Shown: piece after piece, positions 15,839 through 24,924 of the stretch
Layout of the letters: every line of letters starts with the position of its first letter
Numbering within the stretch: the first letter of the stretch is position 1
NCBI RefSeq assembly: GCF_002307355.1
Contig: NZ_CP017481.1
Coordinates: 2,790,001-2,854,000, forward strand
Source of the DNA: Pectobacterium polaris
GTDB lineage: Bacteria; Pseudomonadota; Gammaproteobacteria; Enterobacterales; Enterobacteriaceae
Direction of reading: 5' to 3'
Length of the DNA: 64,000 nucleotides
The notes under the pieces: model-generated
The model's input: only the letters and a program-made list of their open reading frames with translations
Databases searched by the model: none
What the model was told of the DNA's origin: nothing
Program-made: the position numbers and the translations under genes

Positions 15839-17128
15839 ATGCTGTGGCGACTGTTACGTCAGTCCTGGCGCAGAAATATTCGGCGTAAATCGCTGGCGGT
15901 GCTAACCGTGTTTTTGGCGGCAGGACTGATCTCCGCGCTGCTGGCGGTGTCCATCGACATCGGCGACAAAATGGCGCGTGAGCTGAAATCTTACGGCGCG
16001 AATATTTTGATTGAACCAGCAGGGCAAGCGGCACTACCCGCGCTGTTTGGCGAGCGCAGCAATCCGCTGGAAGGGCAGGATTTTCTCGATGAGGCCGAGT
16101 TGCCGAACATCAAAGATATCTTCTGGCGCAATAACATTGTCGGCTTTGCGCCACTGCTGAGTGGTGATGTCGAGATCAAGGGGCAGCCGGTTGCCGTGCT
16201 GGGCACCTTCTTTTCTCAGCCTGTCGCCGTGCCGGATGAAGAAGACTATCGCACGGGACAAATGACCGTTAGCCCTTACTGGCAGGTGGCCGGGCAGTGG
16301 CCGCAGGAACTGGTGACGACGGAAAAGGCGGCGCAAACGCTGGTAGGAAAACAGCTGGCGGCGCAAACGGGCTGGAAAGTCGGGGATAAACTTGCGCTGC
16401 ACGGTGCAAAAGGCGACGCAACGGTAGAGGTGAGCGGCATTCTGAGCAGCGGCGGTGATGAAGAAAGCCGTCTGGTGATGCCGCTGGCAACGGTGCAATC
16501 GCTACTGGGGCTAGCCGGTAAAATTCAGGCGATTCGCGTATCGGCGCTGACCGTGCCGGAAAACGAACTGTCGCGCCGAGCGCGGGAAAATCTGGAAGCG
16601 CTGAATGCCGAAGAGTACGACCTCTGGTACTGCACCGCGTATGTCTCTTCGATTGCGCACCAGTTGGAAGAAGCCATTTCTGGCTCGGTGGTGCGTCCTA
16701 TCTGGCAGGTCGCCGCGTCGGAAGGCGTGGTGATCGACAAGATCCAGCTGCTTCTGGCGGTGGTGACCTTCGCCGCGCTGGTGGCGGCAGCGATGGGGAT
16801 CGCCTCTCTGATGACCAGCACCATTATGGAACGGGCCAAAGAGATCGGGCTGATGAAAGCGCTAGGGGCGCGTCAGTGGCAGGTCATGCTGCTGTTTTAT
16901 CTCGAAGCGGCGCTGAGCGGGTTGGCTGGTGGGATCGCGGGCTGCGTTGCCGGCTGGGGGCTGGCGAAAGCCATTGGCCTGATGCTGTTCGGCGTACCGT
17001 TGAGCTTCGCGTGGATAGTGATTCCCTGCGTGTTGGTGATCTCAATGCTGATCGCCATCATCGGAACGTGGTTCCCGGCGCGCCGGATCGCCAAACTGTA
17101 TCCGGTGGAGGTGCTGTATGGGCGCTAA
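15839..17128 (+). CDS. MacB/FtsX-type ABC permease, first of pair
   Basis: A 429-aa permease starting two bases after the DUF2318 gene stop. One N-terminal helix (LAVLTVFLAAGLISALLAVS), a large extracytoplasmic domain, then three C-terminal helices form the MacB/LolC/FtsX topology. The conserved cytoplasmic loop TIMERAKEIGLMKALGA contacts the ATPase. Such permeases do mechanical work in the periplasm rather than moving a substrate through a channel. With 17118-18257 and 18262-18978 it forms a complete complex. Equivalent genes follow P19 in C. jejuni. Its role in iron uptake is not established from sequence. Confidence 0.88.
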   Translation: MLWRLLRQSWRRNIRRKSLAVLTVFLAAGLISALLAVSIDIGDKMARELKSYGANILIEPAGQAALPALFGERSNPLEGQDFLDEAELPNIKDIFWRNNIVGFAPLLSGDVEIKGQPVAVLGTFFSQPVAVPDEEDYRTGQMTVSPYWQVAGQWPQELVTTEKAAQTLVGKQLAAQTGWKVGDKLALHGAKGDATVEVSGILSSGGDEESRLVMPLATVQSLLGLAGKIQAIRVSALTVPENELSRRARENLEALNAEEYDLWYCTAYVSSIAHQLEEAISGSVVRPIWQVAASEGVVIDKIQLLLAVVTFAALVAAAMGIASLMTSTIMERAKEIGLMKALGARQWQVMLLFYLEAALSGLAGGIAGCVAGWGLAKAIGLMLFGVPLSFAWIVIPCVLVISMLIAIIGTWFPARRIAKLYPVEVLYGR

Positions 17129-18257
17129 TGGCTGGATGAACAGCATGTTCTGGCGGCTGGTGTTCCGCGCGCTGCGGCTGCGTATGCAGCGCGTTAGCGT
17201 GGTGTTCGCGGCGCTGATGGTCGGGGCGGCAATTGTGACGGCGATGTCTGCCGTCTATTTCGACATTAACGCCAAGATGAGTCAGGAACTGCGCACCTTC
17301 GGCGCGAATTTTTATATCGGTCCGGCGCGGGGCAATACGATTCCACAGAGTACGTTTCAGCCAATTATCGATAACGCACCGGTTGGGTTAATCAATGCGT
17401 CCAGCCCTTATCTATACGGTATGGCGCGTACGGAGCTGGAGAAAGTGGTGCTGATGGGTGTGTGGTTCGAATCGCTGCGACAGCTGGCACCGTACTGGCA
17501 GGTCACGGGTAACTGGATTGGCGTCAGCTTCGATGACCGTAATGCCATGATCGGGGTGAAGCTGGCGGAACGACTGAACGTCAAAGTTGGCGACAGCATC
17601 ACGCTGGTGGGGGACGGCGGGAAGCAGCGGTTGCAGATCAAAGGCATCGTGGAATCCGGCGATGCGACGGACAACATGCTGATCGTGAATCTGGATCTGG
17701 CGCAAAAGTGGCTGGATAAAGAGGGCGCGATCAGTAATGCGCTGCTGAGCGTCAGCAACGATCTGGGGCAGGTCGATCGCTTCGCTGCCCAACTTCAGCA
17801 GCAGTATCCGCAGTTGGAGATCCGCCCGATCCTGAAGGTGTCGGCGTCGGAAGGTCAGGTGCTGAATAAAATCAAAGGGCTGATGGGGCTAGTATCGGCG
17901 GTGATTCTCGTGCTGTCTTCCCTGTGTGTGAACACGACGCTGATGGCGATTGTCGGCGAACGCGCCCGCGAATTTGCGCTACAGAAAGCGCTGGGTGCGA
18001 GCGGACGAGACATCATCCGGCAGATGCTGGCGGAAACCGGCATCATCGCGCTGGCGGCCGTGTTATGCGGTTCGCTATTGGGCTATCTGCTGGCACAGGT
18101 GCTGGGGATGGCCGTCTTCAACGCGACGATCTCGCTGCGGTTACCAGTGTTCCCGCTCACGCTGGTGCTATCGTTATTGGTTGCTGCCGTTGCGGCTGTA
18201 GTTCCCACTCGGCGGGCGATCTACGTCGAACCAGCCAAAGTCTTGAAAGGAGAGTAG
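17118..18257 (+). CDS. MacB/FtsX-type ABC permease, second of pair
   Basis: A 379-aa permease, paralogous to the preceding gene and overlapping it by 11 nt. GGAGG lies at good spacing before ATG 17118, inside the upstream gene. It has the same topology: N-terminal helix (VVFAALMVGAAIVTAMSAVY), periplasmic domain, three C-terminal helices and the coupling loop VGERAREFALQKALGA. Shared N-terminal features with the partner (SQELRTFGANFYIGPA versus ARELKSYGANILIEPA) show an ancestral duplication. Probably a heterodimer with 15839-17128. Confidence 0.88.
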   Translation: MGANGWMNSMFWRLVFRALRLRMQRVSVVFAALMVGAAIVTAMSAVYFDINAKMSQELRTFGANFYIGPARGNTIPQSTFQPIIDNAPVGLINASSPYLYGMARTELEKVVLMGVWFESLRQLAPYWQVTGNWIGVSFDDRNAMIGVKLAERLNVKVGDSITLVGDGGKQRLQIKGIVESGDATDNMLIVNLDLAQKWLDKEGAISNALLSVSNDLGQVDRFAAQLQQQYPQLEIRPILKVSASEGQVLNKIKGLMGLVSAVILVLSSLCVNTTLMAIVGERAREFALQKALGASGRDIIRQMLAETGIIALAAVLCGSLLGYLLAQVLGMAVFNATISLRLPVFPLTLVLSLLVAAVAAVVPTRRAIYVEPAKVLKGE

Positions 18258-18261
18258 CTCG

Positions 18262-18978
18262 ATGTCTGTAGAGGTGAACGCGCAGGAAGGGGCGCAGGCA
18301 GCGGAGGCGGTGATTGAAACTCGCCAGCTCTATAAACGCTTTGGTCAGGTTACCGCGCTGGAGGACATCAATATCCGCATCGCGCGCGGCGAGTTTGTCG
18401 CCATCATGGGCGCGTCCGGCTCGGGTAAAACCACGCTGATGAATATTCTCACCTGTCTGGATACGGTGAGTGAAGGGCAGGTACTGCTGGACGGCGTCGA
18501 TGCCGCTGGGCTGGATGAAGAAGGGCGACGTCAGTTCCGGGCCGATAAAATTGGGCTGGTATTCCAGCAGTTCCACCTGATTCCGTTTCTGACCGCATTA
18601 GAAAACGTGATGCTGGCGCAGCATTACCACAGCGTGGTGGATGAAGCGGCGGCGCAGCGCGTGCTGGAACAGGTTGGGCTGGCGCATCGCGTCGATCACT
18701 TACCGAGCCAGCTTTCCGGCGGTGAGCAGCAGCGCGTGTGTATCGCCCGTGCGTTGGTGAATGAGCCTCCGGTGATTTTCGCCGATGAACCGACGGGGAA
18801 TCTGGATGAAGAGAATGAACGGCGGGTGCTGGATCTGCTGAAAGATCTGCATCGGCAGGGGCGCACCATTGTGATGGTGACGCACAATCCTGAGTTAGGT
18901 CGGTTTGCTGACCGCATTATCCGCCTGCAACACGGCAAGTATTTCGGTGAAGAGGTGAATCATCATGAAATGGCGTAA
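18262..18978 (+). CDS. ABC transporter ATPase, LolD/MacB type
   Basis: A 238-aa nucleotide-binding protein with Walker [10 protein letters not shown], signature LSGGEQQRV, Walker [13 protein letters not shown] and H-loop MVTHNPE. AGGAG precedes ATG 18262. The GNLD after Walker B is typical of the LolD/MacB/FtsE group and fits the MacB-like permeases just upstream. The last 14 nt overlap the TlpA-like gene, indicating translational coupling. Confidence 0.92.
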   Translation: MSVEVNAQEGAQAAEAVIETRQLYKRFGQVTALEDINIRIARGEFVAIMGASGSGKTTLMNILTCLDTVSEGQVLLDGVDAAGLDEEGRRQFRADKIGLVFQQFHLIPFLTALENVMLAQHYHSVVDEAAAQRVLEQVGLAHRVDHLPSQLSGGEQQRVCIARALVNEPPVIFADEPTGNLDEENERRVLDLLKDLHRQGRTIVMVTHNPELGRFADRIIRLQHGKYFGEEVNHHEMA

Positions 18979-19462
18979 CGGGATTACTGCACTGTGCCTG
19001 CTGGGCGTAGTGGCGCTAAGCGGCTGTAAGGAAGAACAGGTTAGCGTCGGGGCGCAGGCACCGGCGCTGGCGGCCTACGATCTAGCAGGGCAGCAGGTGG
19101 ATCTGTCGCGCTGGCAGGGGAAAAGCGTGTACCTGAATTTCTGGTCATCGGGCTGTGGTGGCTGCATGATCGAAATGGGCGCGCTGGAGAAGCTGAGCAA
19201 GGAGTATGGCGATAAAGTCGTGGTGGTTGCGGTTAACACCGACCCTGACGGCGTAGATATCACTTCGATGCTGGCGCACCACAAGGTGACCTATCCGGTG
19301 GTGCGCGATCAGTTGGGCATTACCAAAGAGCGCTACCAGGTCAGCGGCACTCCAACCTCGTTTATTATTGATGCCAACGGCAAGGTGACCGATCAGCATC
19401 AGGGCGCAAGGGATGAAGCACAGCTGACCGAACTGTTTCAGAAGCTGGCAAGCCGGACATAA
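18965..19462 (+). CDS. TlpA-like thioredoxin-fold lipoprotein
   Basis: A 165-aa protein with a lipoprotein signal (LSGC lipobox, Cys about residue 20) and a TlpA/ResA-type thioredoxin domain. The redox motif is CGGC in SSGCGGCMIE, and the cis-Pro loop SGTPTSF follows. It would be membrane-anchored and face the periplasm, reducing or exchanging disulfides, perhaps keeping the DUF2318 cysteines in the right state. It is the last gene of the iron operon. The stop codon lies inside the terminator loop. Thioredoxin-like genes also end the C. jejuni P19 cluster. Confidence 0.88.
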   Translation: MKWRNGITALCLLGVVALSGCKEEQVSVGAQAPALAAYDLAGQQVDLSRWQGKSVYLNFWSSGCGGCMIEMGALEKLSKEYGDKVVVVAVNTDPDGVDITSMLAHHKVTYPVVRDQLGITKERYQVSGTPTSFIIDANGKVTDQHQGARDEAQLTELFQKLASRT

Positions 19463-19476
19463 AGACCGGCTATTTT
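19451..19476 (+). terminator. Terminator of iron operon, overlapping the stop codon
   Basis: AGCCGG (19451-19456) pairs with CCGGCT (19466-19471), then ATTTT. The TlpA-like gene's TAA (19460-19462) is in the loop. A short stem but a plausible intrinsic terminator. Confidence 0.6.
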
Positions 19477-19497
19477 CACAGCCTGTCAGGCGTGCGT

Positions 19498-20493
19498 TTA
19501 CTCTGTCCGTGAAGCCGGCATCGGGACTTCTACCACCGTTGATTTTTTCGCAACGACAGGTTCCGGTTTCACCCGCATGGCGTAGATCACCCCGACGATC
19601 AGGCAGGTGATGCCACAGAACGTCAACAGCGGCGGCCAGGATTGCCGGATGATGAAGGCGTAGGTCAGCCCCGCCAGCGTTTCAAACACAATCAACGGCC
19701 CTACCAGCACCGTCGGCAGACGCTGGCTGGCTTCGTTCCAGAACAGCGTACCGATCCACGAACAAAACAGCCCAATCGCCAGCATCAGCGGGATGAAAAC
19801 CTCAGGCCGTGGACCGAACGGCTGCGTAAAGGTGCCATCCGTTAGCGCCAGATGGCCGCACACCAGCAGATAACCCAACATTGCCAGCGGTAGCGTGACC
19901 AGCCCCTGCGCCGTAGCCCAGGTGGTCGGCGTATTGCCTTTGTGGTCGCGCAGCCAGCGGGCATTGCGCAGCGGATACCAGGTCCAGCAAACCACGGCGA
20001 GAAACGCCATCGCAATCCCGCTGGCGTAACGCCATAAATCGAATTCGACGGTGGTTCCTCTCAGTTCCGCAATATTGACGCAAACCAACCCCGCCGCAAT
20101 CAGCAGCAGCGAAGGCAACAGCCGACGCCAGGCCACGCGGCCATCGTGCTTGCTGTACAACACATTGGCGGTAACGGAAATCACCACGGGCAGAGTGCCG
20201 ATAATCATCGTCGAGATCGGCGCGCCCGTGCGCTGAATCGCGCTGGCAAGCAGAAAGTAGTACAGCAGATTACCGATGATGGTGAGTTTCGTGGCCTCCA
20301 GCCAGTCGCTGCGAGTCAGCTGGCGCAGACGACAGCGATCGAGCCACGCCAGCGGTAAGGCAATCAGCCCAAAAGCCAGATAGCGCCCGGTGGACTGCAA
20401 GGCCGCAGAGTAGTCCGGTACGATCAACGGCCCAACGAAAATCAGCCCCCACATCAATCCGGCGGCAAGCGCAAATAAAACCCCTATCAGCAT
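19498..20493 (-). CDS. DMT-superfamily (EamA-like) transporter
   Basis: A 331-aa inner-membrane protein with ten hydrophobic segments in two EamA-like halves, typical of drug/metabolite exporters. The start MLIGVLFALAAGLMWGLIFVGP has the family's Trp-Gly turn in the first helix. Substrate cannot be told. Its nearest same-strand neighbour is the AraC-family regulator at 20883-21716, separated by an enlarged ERIC. The regulator probably controls this exporter, since AraC-DMT pairs are common. Confidence 0.85.
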   Translation of the reverse strand: MLIGVLFALAAGLMWGLIFVGPLIVPDYSAALQSTGRYLAFGLIALPLAWLDRCRLRQLTRSDWLEATKLTIIGNLLYYFLLASAIQRTGAPISTMIIGTLPVVISVTANVLYSKHDGRVAWRRLLPSLLLIAAGLVCVNIAELRGTTVEFDLWRYASGIAMAFLAVVCWTWYPLRNARWLRDHKGNTPTTWATAQGLVTLPLAMLGYLLVCGHLALTDGTFTQPFGPRPEVFIPLMLAIGLFCSWIGTLFWNEASQRLPTVLVGPLIVFETLAGLTYAFIIRQSWPPLLTFCGITCLIVGVIYAMRVKPEPVVAKKSTVVEVPMPASRTE

Positions 20494-20574
20494 GATAAAC
20501 CCGTTTGTTCACAAGAGTGCATCGCGCCAGTCTAGGGAGAGTCGGTGTCGAATGATTGTAGGATATTGCTGTTT

Positions 20575-20842
20575 ATTCCCGTCATACTTCAAGCTGCTTG
20601 TGCGTTGGCAATACTCGACTCATTCTGAGCCTCGCCCTAGAGGGCCGCCGCAAGCGGCGTTCAAATCGGCTAAGCCAATTTGTCCTTACTCACCCCAGTC
20701 ACTTACTTGTGTAAGCTCCTGGGGATTCGCGCGGTTGCCGCGTTACAAGGCCCATAAATGAGCCTTGCCCTAAAGGGTCAACGCATAGCGTTGTTCAAAA
20801 CGCTAACGTTTTGTCACGCAACTCGAATTATTTAGGGTATAT
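20575..20842. repeat. Enlarged ERIC element with two related inserts
   Basis: Full ERIC ends and core are present (left CCCGTCATACTTCAAGCTGC; core CTCACCCCAGTCACTTAC and GTAAGCTCCTGGGGATTC; right AACTCGAATTATTTAGGGTA). The element is about 268 bp instead of about 127. The extra sequence is two related inserts in the same orientation at 20627-20684 and 20760-20815. Each starts GAGCCT(C/T)GCCCTA and ends TTTGTC, with small hairpins in between. It separates the DMT exporter from its likely AraC regulator. Confidence 0.88.
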
Positions 20843-20882
20843 CATCTGTGGGGTAACGGTGAAAGCATGCGTGCTGAAAGCG

Positions 20883-21716
20883 TTAGCGCTGAACCGGATA
20901 CACCTGTTTTTGGTAGCGAATGGGCGTGACGCCATAGCGTTGGGCGAAGGTACGGGTCAGATGTGCCTGATCGGTCAGTCCGACGGCGACGGCGATATGT
21001 GCGGCAGCCATACCGCGTGTCAGCATCTGTTTGGCCTCATACAGCCGGATCGCCATCAGCATCTGGTGCGGCGTGACGTGAAACTGAGCTTTGAACTGGC
21101 GCAGGAAATGATACGGACTCAGGGAAACCAGCGCCGCCAGCTCTTTTAAGGTAATCGTGTGGGCGAAATTCTCCCGCAGATAGGCTTTCACCACATCAAA
21201 GCGGTGCAGCGGCTCAATCCTCTGGCGCTGGGCAATGTGCGCGTGAGGCCGGAAAAGCGCAATCAGCGACAGCAGCAGGCTTTCACTCGCCAAGGGATCG
21301 GTCGTCTGCCACAGCGCGGCCAGCGTCATCGCCAACTGGCGTGCAGTTGCGGGATCGTGGCGCACGACGTCGGTAAACCACCAGCCTTTCTCGCCGGAGA
21401 CGTTCTCCAACACATCGGGTGGAATGTAGATCATGCGATAGCGCCAGCCGTCTTCCGTCGCGGATTCCCCCGTATGTAGTTCATCAGGGTTCATCAACAC
21501 TAACGAATCGACAGGCGCAATATGCTTGGCGCCACGATAGCGGAATCGCTCCGCACCGTCGTCGATGGTGCCGATACCAAACGCCTCATGCGTGTGCGGC
21601 TCAAAGGCATAACGGCAGATGTGCGCGTGGTAAAGCTCAATGCCGGGCAGCGTCGGCAAATGCCGGAACTGGGCATAGTCTCGTTCATCGGTAAAATGTT
21701 CCGGTACGCCCTGCAT
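20883..21716 (-). CDS. AraC-family transcriptional regulator
   Basis: A 277-aa protein. The N-terminal cupin-like ligand domain includes the FEPHTHEAFGIG and NPDELHTG motifs. The C-terminal double helix-turn-helix reads LKELAALVSLSPYHFLRQFK and then HIAVAVGLTDQAHLTRTFAQRYG. ATG 21716 (MQGVPEHFT) is chosen because GAGG precedes it; a longer open frame upstream has no ribosome site. It is divergent from cbl and followed, after an ERIC, by a DMT exporter it may regulate. AraC regulators of this build usually sense small amino acids or aromatic compounds; the ligand is unknown. Confidence 0.88.
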   Translation of the reverse strand: MQGVPEHFTDERDYAQFRHLPTLPGIELYHAHICRYAFEPHTHEAFGIGTIDDGAERFRYRGAKHIAPVDSLVLMNPDELHTGESATEDGWRYRMIYIPPDVLENVSGEKGWWFTDVVRHDPATARQLAMTLAALWQTTDPLASESLLLSLIALFRPHAHIAQRQRIEPLHRFDVVKAYLRENFAHTITLKELAALVSLSPYHFLRQFKAQFHVTPHQMLMAIRLYEAKQMLTRGMAAAHIAVAVGLTDQAHLTRTFAQRYGVTPIRYQKQVYPVQR

Positions 21717-21906
21717 GCTGCCACCTCGTCGCTGATTCTGATTGCCATCATAGCAGTGATAGCACGTCAGCTTGAAGTCGTGCGTTCTATTTAGCGTGTA
21801 CTGAAATAGCGAAAACAGAGAATAAAAGCGCTGAGATAAATAGACCAGAAAGGCATAAATCATAGCAAAATGGTTGATTGATGGCGTGCATGTCACAAAA
21901 ATGAGT

Positions 21907-21955
21907 TTATCTAACTTTTTGATTTTACTATTTATGTCTATTCCTTGTTAGATAA
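21907..21955. promoter_or_regulatory. 9-bp inverted repeat in the AraC-cbl divergent region
   Basis: TTATCTAAC (21907-21915) is mirrored by GTTAGATAA (21947-21955), with arm centres 40 bp apart, close to four helical turns. It lies between the AraC regulator (start 21716) and cbl (start 22078). Spaced half-sites of this kind suit a dimeric regulator binding one face of the DNA. Which protein binds is unknown. Confidence 0.45.
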
Positions 21956-22077
21956 GATCGCGTGACAGACATACCGTTAGTATAAAAAAATATAATCAAC
22001 TCCATTTGCTTATTTGTTCTGGCTCTCATTACTTGCATCAATATTGCTATCTGTAATAAAGGACAAGGGAGTGAAAG

Positions 22078-23031
22078 GTGAACTTTCAGCAACTGAAGAT
22101 TATTCGTGAATCAGCACGGTGCAATTACAACCTGACCGAGGTGGCGAATACGCTGTTTACCTCTCAATCCGGCGTGAGCCGCCACATCCGCGAGTTGGAA
22201 GAAGAGTTGGGGATTGAAATCTTCATCCGGCGCGGCAAACGCCTGTTAGGCATGACCGAACCGGGAAAAGAGCTGCTGGTGGTGGCAGAGCGCATTCTGA
22301 ATGACGCCAGCAATATTCGGCGGCTGGCGAATGTCTTCACCAATAACGACACCGGCCAGTTGGTGATCGCGACCACGCATACGCAGGCGCGTTACAGCCT
22401 GCCGCCGGTGATTAAAGCCTTCCGCTCTCTGTATCCGCAGGTGCGTCTGGTGCTGAATCAGGGCACGCCGGATGAAATCGTGACGATGCTCCATTCCGGT
22501 GAGGCCGATATCGGTATTGCCAGTGAACAGTTGATTAACGATCCCTCGCTGGCGGCGTTCTCCTACTATCGCTGGCACCATTCGGTGATTGTGCCGGAGC
22601 ACCATCCGCTGACGCAGGAACCAGTGATTACGCTGGAAATGCTCAATGCGGAGCCGTTGATTACCTATCGTCAGGGGATCACTGGTCGTTCGCGTCTGGA
22701 CCGCGCGTTTCAGGCGGTGGGCATGTCGCCGGATATTACGCTGAGCGCGCAGGATTCGGATGTGATTAAAACCTATGTCGAGCTGGGGCTTGGGGTGGGG
22801 ATTGTGGCCGATATGTCATTCGATCCGGTGCGAGACAAAGGTCTGGTACGGTTGAATGCCGAGCATTTGTTTGAAGCGAACACGGTCTGGCTGGGGTTAA
22901 AAAAGGGTCAATTACAACGTAACTATGCCTGGAAATTTATTCAGCTGTGTAATACAGAACTGTCGCTGGATGACATTAAAGACAAGGTGTTCTCTGATAA
23001 CGATGAAGCGGTGATTGATTACCAAATCTGA
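22078..23031 (+). CDS. cbl: LysR-family regulator Cbl (sulfonate utilisation)
   Basis: A 317-aa CysB-family LysR regulator. The start MNFQQLKIIRESARCNYNLTEVANTLFTSQSGVSRHI and the end (DIKD...IDYQI) match E. coli Cbl nearly throughout as I know it. Cbl activates genes for sulfonate uptake and desulfonation (tau, ssu) during sulfate starvation, with adenosine phosphosulfate as anti-inducer. The start is GTG 22078 with GGGAG upstream. A terminator follows. In this window it stands a few genes from a taurine/sulfonate-type ABC transporter and a CuyA-like enzyme, which fits a local regulatory role. Confidence 0.93.
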   Translation: MNFQQLKIIRESARCNYNLTEVANTLFTSQSGVSRHIRELEEELGIEIFIRRGKRLLGMTEPGKELLVVAERILNDASNIRRLANVFTNNDTGQLVIATTHTQARYSLPPVIKAFRSLYPQVRLVLNQGTPDEIVTMLHSGEADIGIASEQLINDPSLAAFSYYRWHHSVIVPEHHPLTQEPVITLEMLNAEPLITYRQGITGRSRLDRAFQAVGMSPDITLSAQDSDVIKTYVELGLGVGIVADMSFDPVRDKGLVRLNAEHLFEANTVWLGLKKGQLQRNYAWKFIQLCNTELSLDDIKDKVFSDNDEAVIDYQI

Positions 23032-23056
23032 CTGATAGCGCGGTTTCCTAACCCGA

Positions 23057-23096
23057 TGCCCAGCCAGCGTTTTTTCTGACTGGGCAGGTGTTTTCC
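23057..23096 (+). terminator. Terminator of cbl
   Basis: TGCCCAG-C-CAG (23057-23067) pairs with CTG-A-CTGGGCA (23076-23086), one mismatch, followed by GGTGTTTTCC. A second small hairpin, TCGCGAT/ATCGCGA, follows at 23108-23128. Confidence 0.65.
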
Positions 23097-23325
23097 TTTC
23101 GATTTTGTCGCGATTTTTTGTATCGCGATACCCGCCGTTTTCTGTGCTCGATTCAGCATAAATATGGTTTATCGTGCCGATAATCTGCTTGATCTGATCG
23201 TGCTGCAATAGTAGCATTCCCGCCATAACAATAACTTATGTCTGAATTTTTGTTAAGCGATACAAATACTTGTGCATTTTTATTGAATAATTATGTTAAT
23301 GATTTTGGTATCGCACTAGAACATT

Positions 23326-23404
23326 TATCCTAAATAATTCGAGTGGCAGGGCAAAACGTGTGCATTTTGAATCGCGCACATGCAGCTTGAAGTATGACGG
23401 GGTA
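23326..23404. repeat. ERIC element, internally deleted
   Basis: The left end (ATCCTAAATAATTCGAGTGGCAG) and right end (GCACATGCAGCTTGAAG then TATGACGGGGTAAT) are kept; the central palindrome is replaced by about 20 unrelated bases. Total about 79 bp. It lies 117 bp upstream of the gltP start. Confidence 0.85.
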
Positions 23405-23520
23405 ATCCATCAGACATCCTTCTCACTAGTCAGTCACCTCCACGTTGATTTTTTCGGTTCGTATTGCGCCGGAGTCGCGCTAGCGCCATGTTCGTGATGG
23501 CGGGGAGTTTAAAACGGAAA

Positions 23521-24843
23521 ATGACGATGAAAACACAAAAAATCAGCCTTGCCTGGCAAATCCTTATCGCGTTGGTTCTGGGTATTGCACTCGGTGCCGT
23601 GCTGCATGAACAGCAAGAAAGCCGCCAGTGGCTTATCAGCAATATTCTTAGCCCAGCAGGCGACATCTTTATCCGCCTGATTAAAATGATTGTTGTCCCG
23701 ATCGTGATTGCCACGTTGATTGTTGGGATTGCGGGCGTAGGGGATGCAAAGAAGCTCGGGCGCATCGGCTTCAAAACTATCCTCTATTTTGAAATCATCA
23801 CGACGGTAGCGATTATCCTTGGCATCACGCTGGCGAATGTCTTCCAGCCGGGTCACGGCATCGACATGTCGACGCTGACCGCCGTGGATATCTCGCAGTA
23901 CCAAAAGACCACCGAGCAGGTGCAGAGCGGTTCGCACAGTTTGGTGGGAACGGTGCTGTCGCTGATTCCGCCGAATATCTTCGCCGCGATGGCACACGGT
24001 GAAATGCTGCCGATTATCTTCTTCTCGGTATTGTTTGGTCTGGGGCTATCTTCGTTGCCGAAAGATCACCGTGAACCACTGCTGAACGTCTTCCGCGGCG
24101 TGTCGGAAACCATGTTCAAGGTGACGCACATGATCATGCGTTACGCGCCTGTTGGGGTGTTTGCGCTGATTTCCGTCACGGTGGCCAACTTCGGTTTTGC
24201 GTCGCTGTGGCCGTTAGCCAAGCTGGTTATGCTGGTTTATGCCGCGATTTTCTTCTTCGCGCTGGTGGTGCTCGGTATCGTCGCACGGCTGTGTAAGCTG
24301 CGTATCACCATCTTGATCCGTATCCTCAAAGATGAGCTGATCCTCGCGTACTCCACCGCCAGTTCCGAAACCGTGCTGCCGCGTATCATCGAAAAAATGG
24401 AAGCCTATGGCGCCCCGAAGTCGATTACCAGCTTTGTGGTGCCGACCGGTTACTCCTTTAACCTCGATGGCTCTACGCTGTACCAGAGTATTGCAGCGAT
24501 CTTCATCGCGCAGCTGTACGGCATCGAACTGTCGATTGGGCAGGAAATCGTGCTAGTGCTGACGCTGATGCTGACGTCTAAAGGCATTGCTGGCGTTCCG
24601 GGCGTGTCGTTTGTCGTACTGCTGGCGACGCTGGGAAGCGTCGGTATTCCGTTGGAAGGTCTGGCATTTATTGCGGGTGTTGACCGTATCCTCGACATGG
24701 CGCGTACCGCGCTGAACGTGGTGGGGAATGCGCTGGCGGTGCTGGTTATTGCCAAGTGGGAAAACCAGTTCGATGAGCAGAAAGCGCGGGCCTATGAGCG
24801 TGAGCTTAAAGGGATAAGCACGCAGCCTGCCCAGCAGGGATAA
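23521..24843 (+). CDS. gltP: Glutamate/aspartate:proton symporter GltP
   Basis: A 440-aa DAACS-family transporter that matches E. coli GltP almost residue for residue over long blocks (SPAGDIFIRLIKMIVVPIVI, AYSTASSETVLPRIIEKMEA, GYSFNLDGSTLYQS, DMARTALNVVGNALAVL). It imports L-glutamate and L-aspartate with protons, and cysteate is a known competing analogue of this substrate class. ATG 23521 (MTMKTQKISLAWQ) is chosen over the 19 codons of open frame upstream; ATG 23527 is equally possible. It is preceded by a deleted ERIC and followed by a strong terminator. Confidence 0.94.
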   Translation: MTMKTQKISLAWQILIALVLGIALGAVLHEQQESRQWLISNILSPAGDIFIRLIKMIVVPIVIATLIVGIAGVGDAKKLGRIGFKTILYFEIITTVAIILGITLANVFQPGHGIDMSTLTAVDISQYQKTTEQVQSGSHSLVGTVLSLIPPNIFAAMAHGEMLPIIFFSVLFGLGLSSLPKDHREPLLNVFRGVSETMFKVTHMIMRYAPVGVFALISVTVANFGFASLWPLAKLVMLVYAAIFFFALVVLGIVARLCKLRITILIRILKDELILAYSTASSETVLPRIIEKMEAYGAPKSITSFVVPTGYSFNLDGSTLYQSIAAIFIAQLYGIELSIGQEIVLVLTLMLTSKGIAGVPGVSFVVLLATLGSVGIPLEGLAFIAGVDRILDMARTALNVVGNALAVLVIAKWENQFDEQKARAYERELKGISTQPAQQG

Positions 24844-24870
24844 TCCCAGCCTATTCTAAATAGCCTATGC

Positions 24871-24908
24871 AACGGGCGCATCGAGTGATCGAGGCGCCCG
24901 TTTCTTTT
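24871..24908 (+). terminator. Terminator of gltP
   Basis: AACGGGCGC (24871-24879) pairs with GCGCCCGTT (24894-24902), followed by TCTTTTC. Convergent with the dehydrogenase gene ending at 24925. Confidence 0.8.
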
Positions 24909-24924
24909 CTTGCTCTAATACTGA

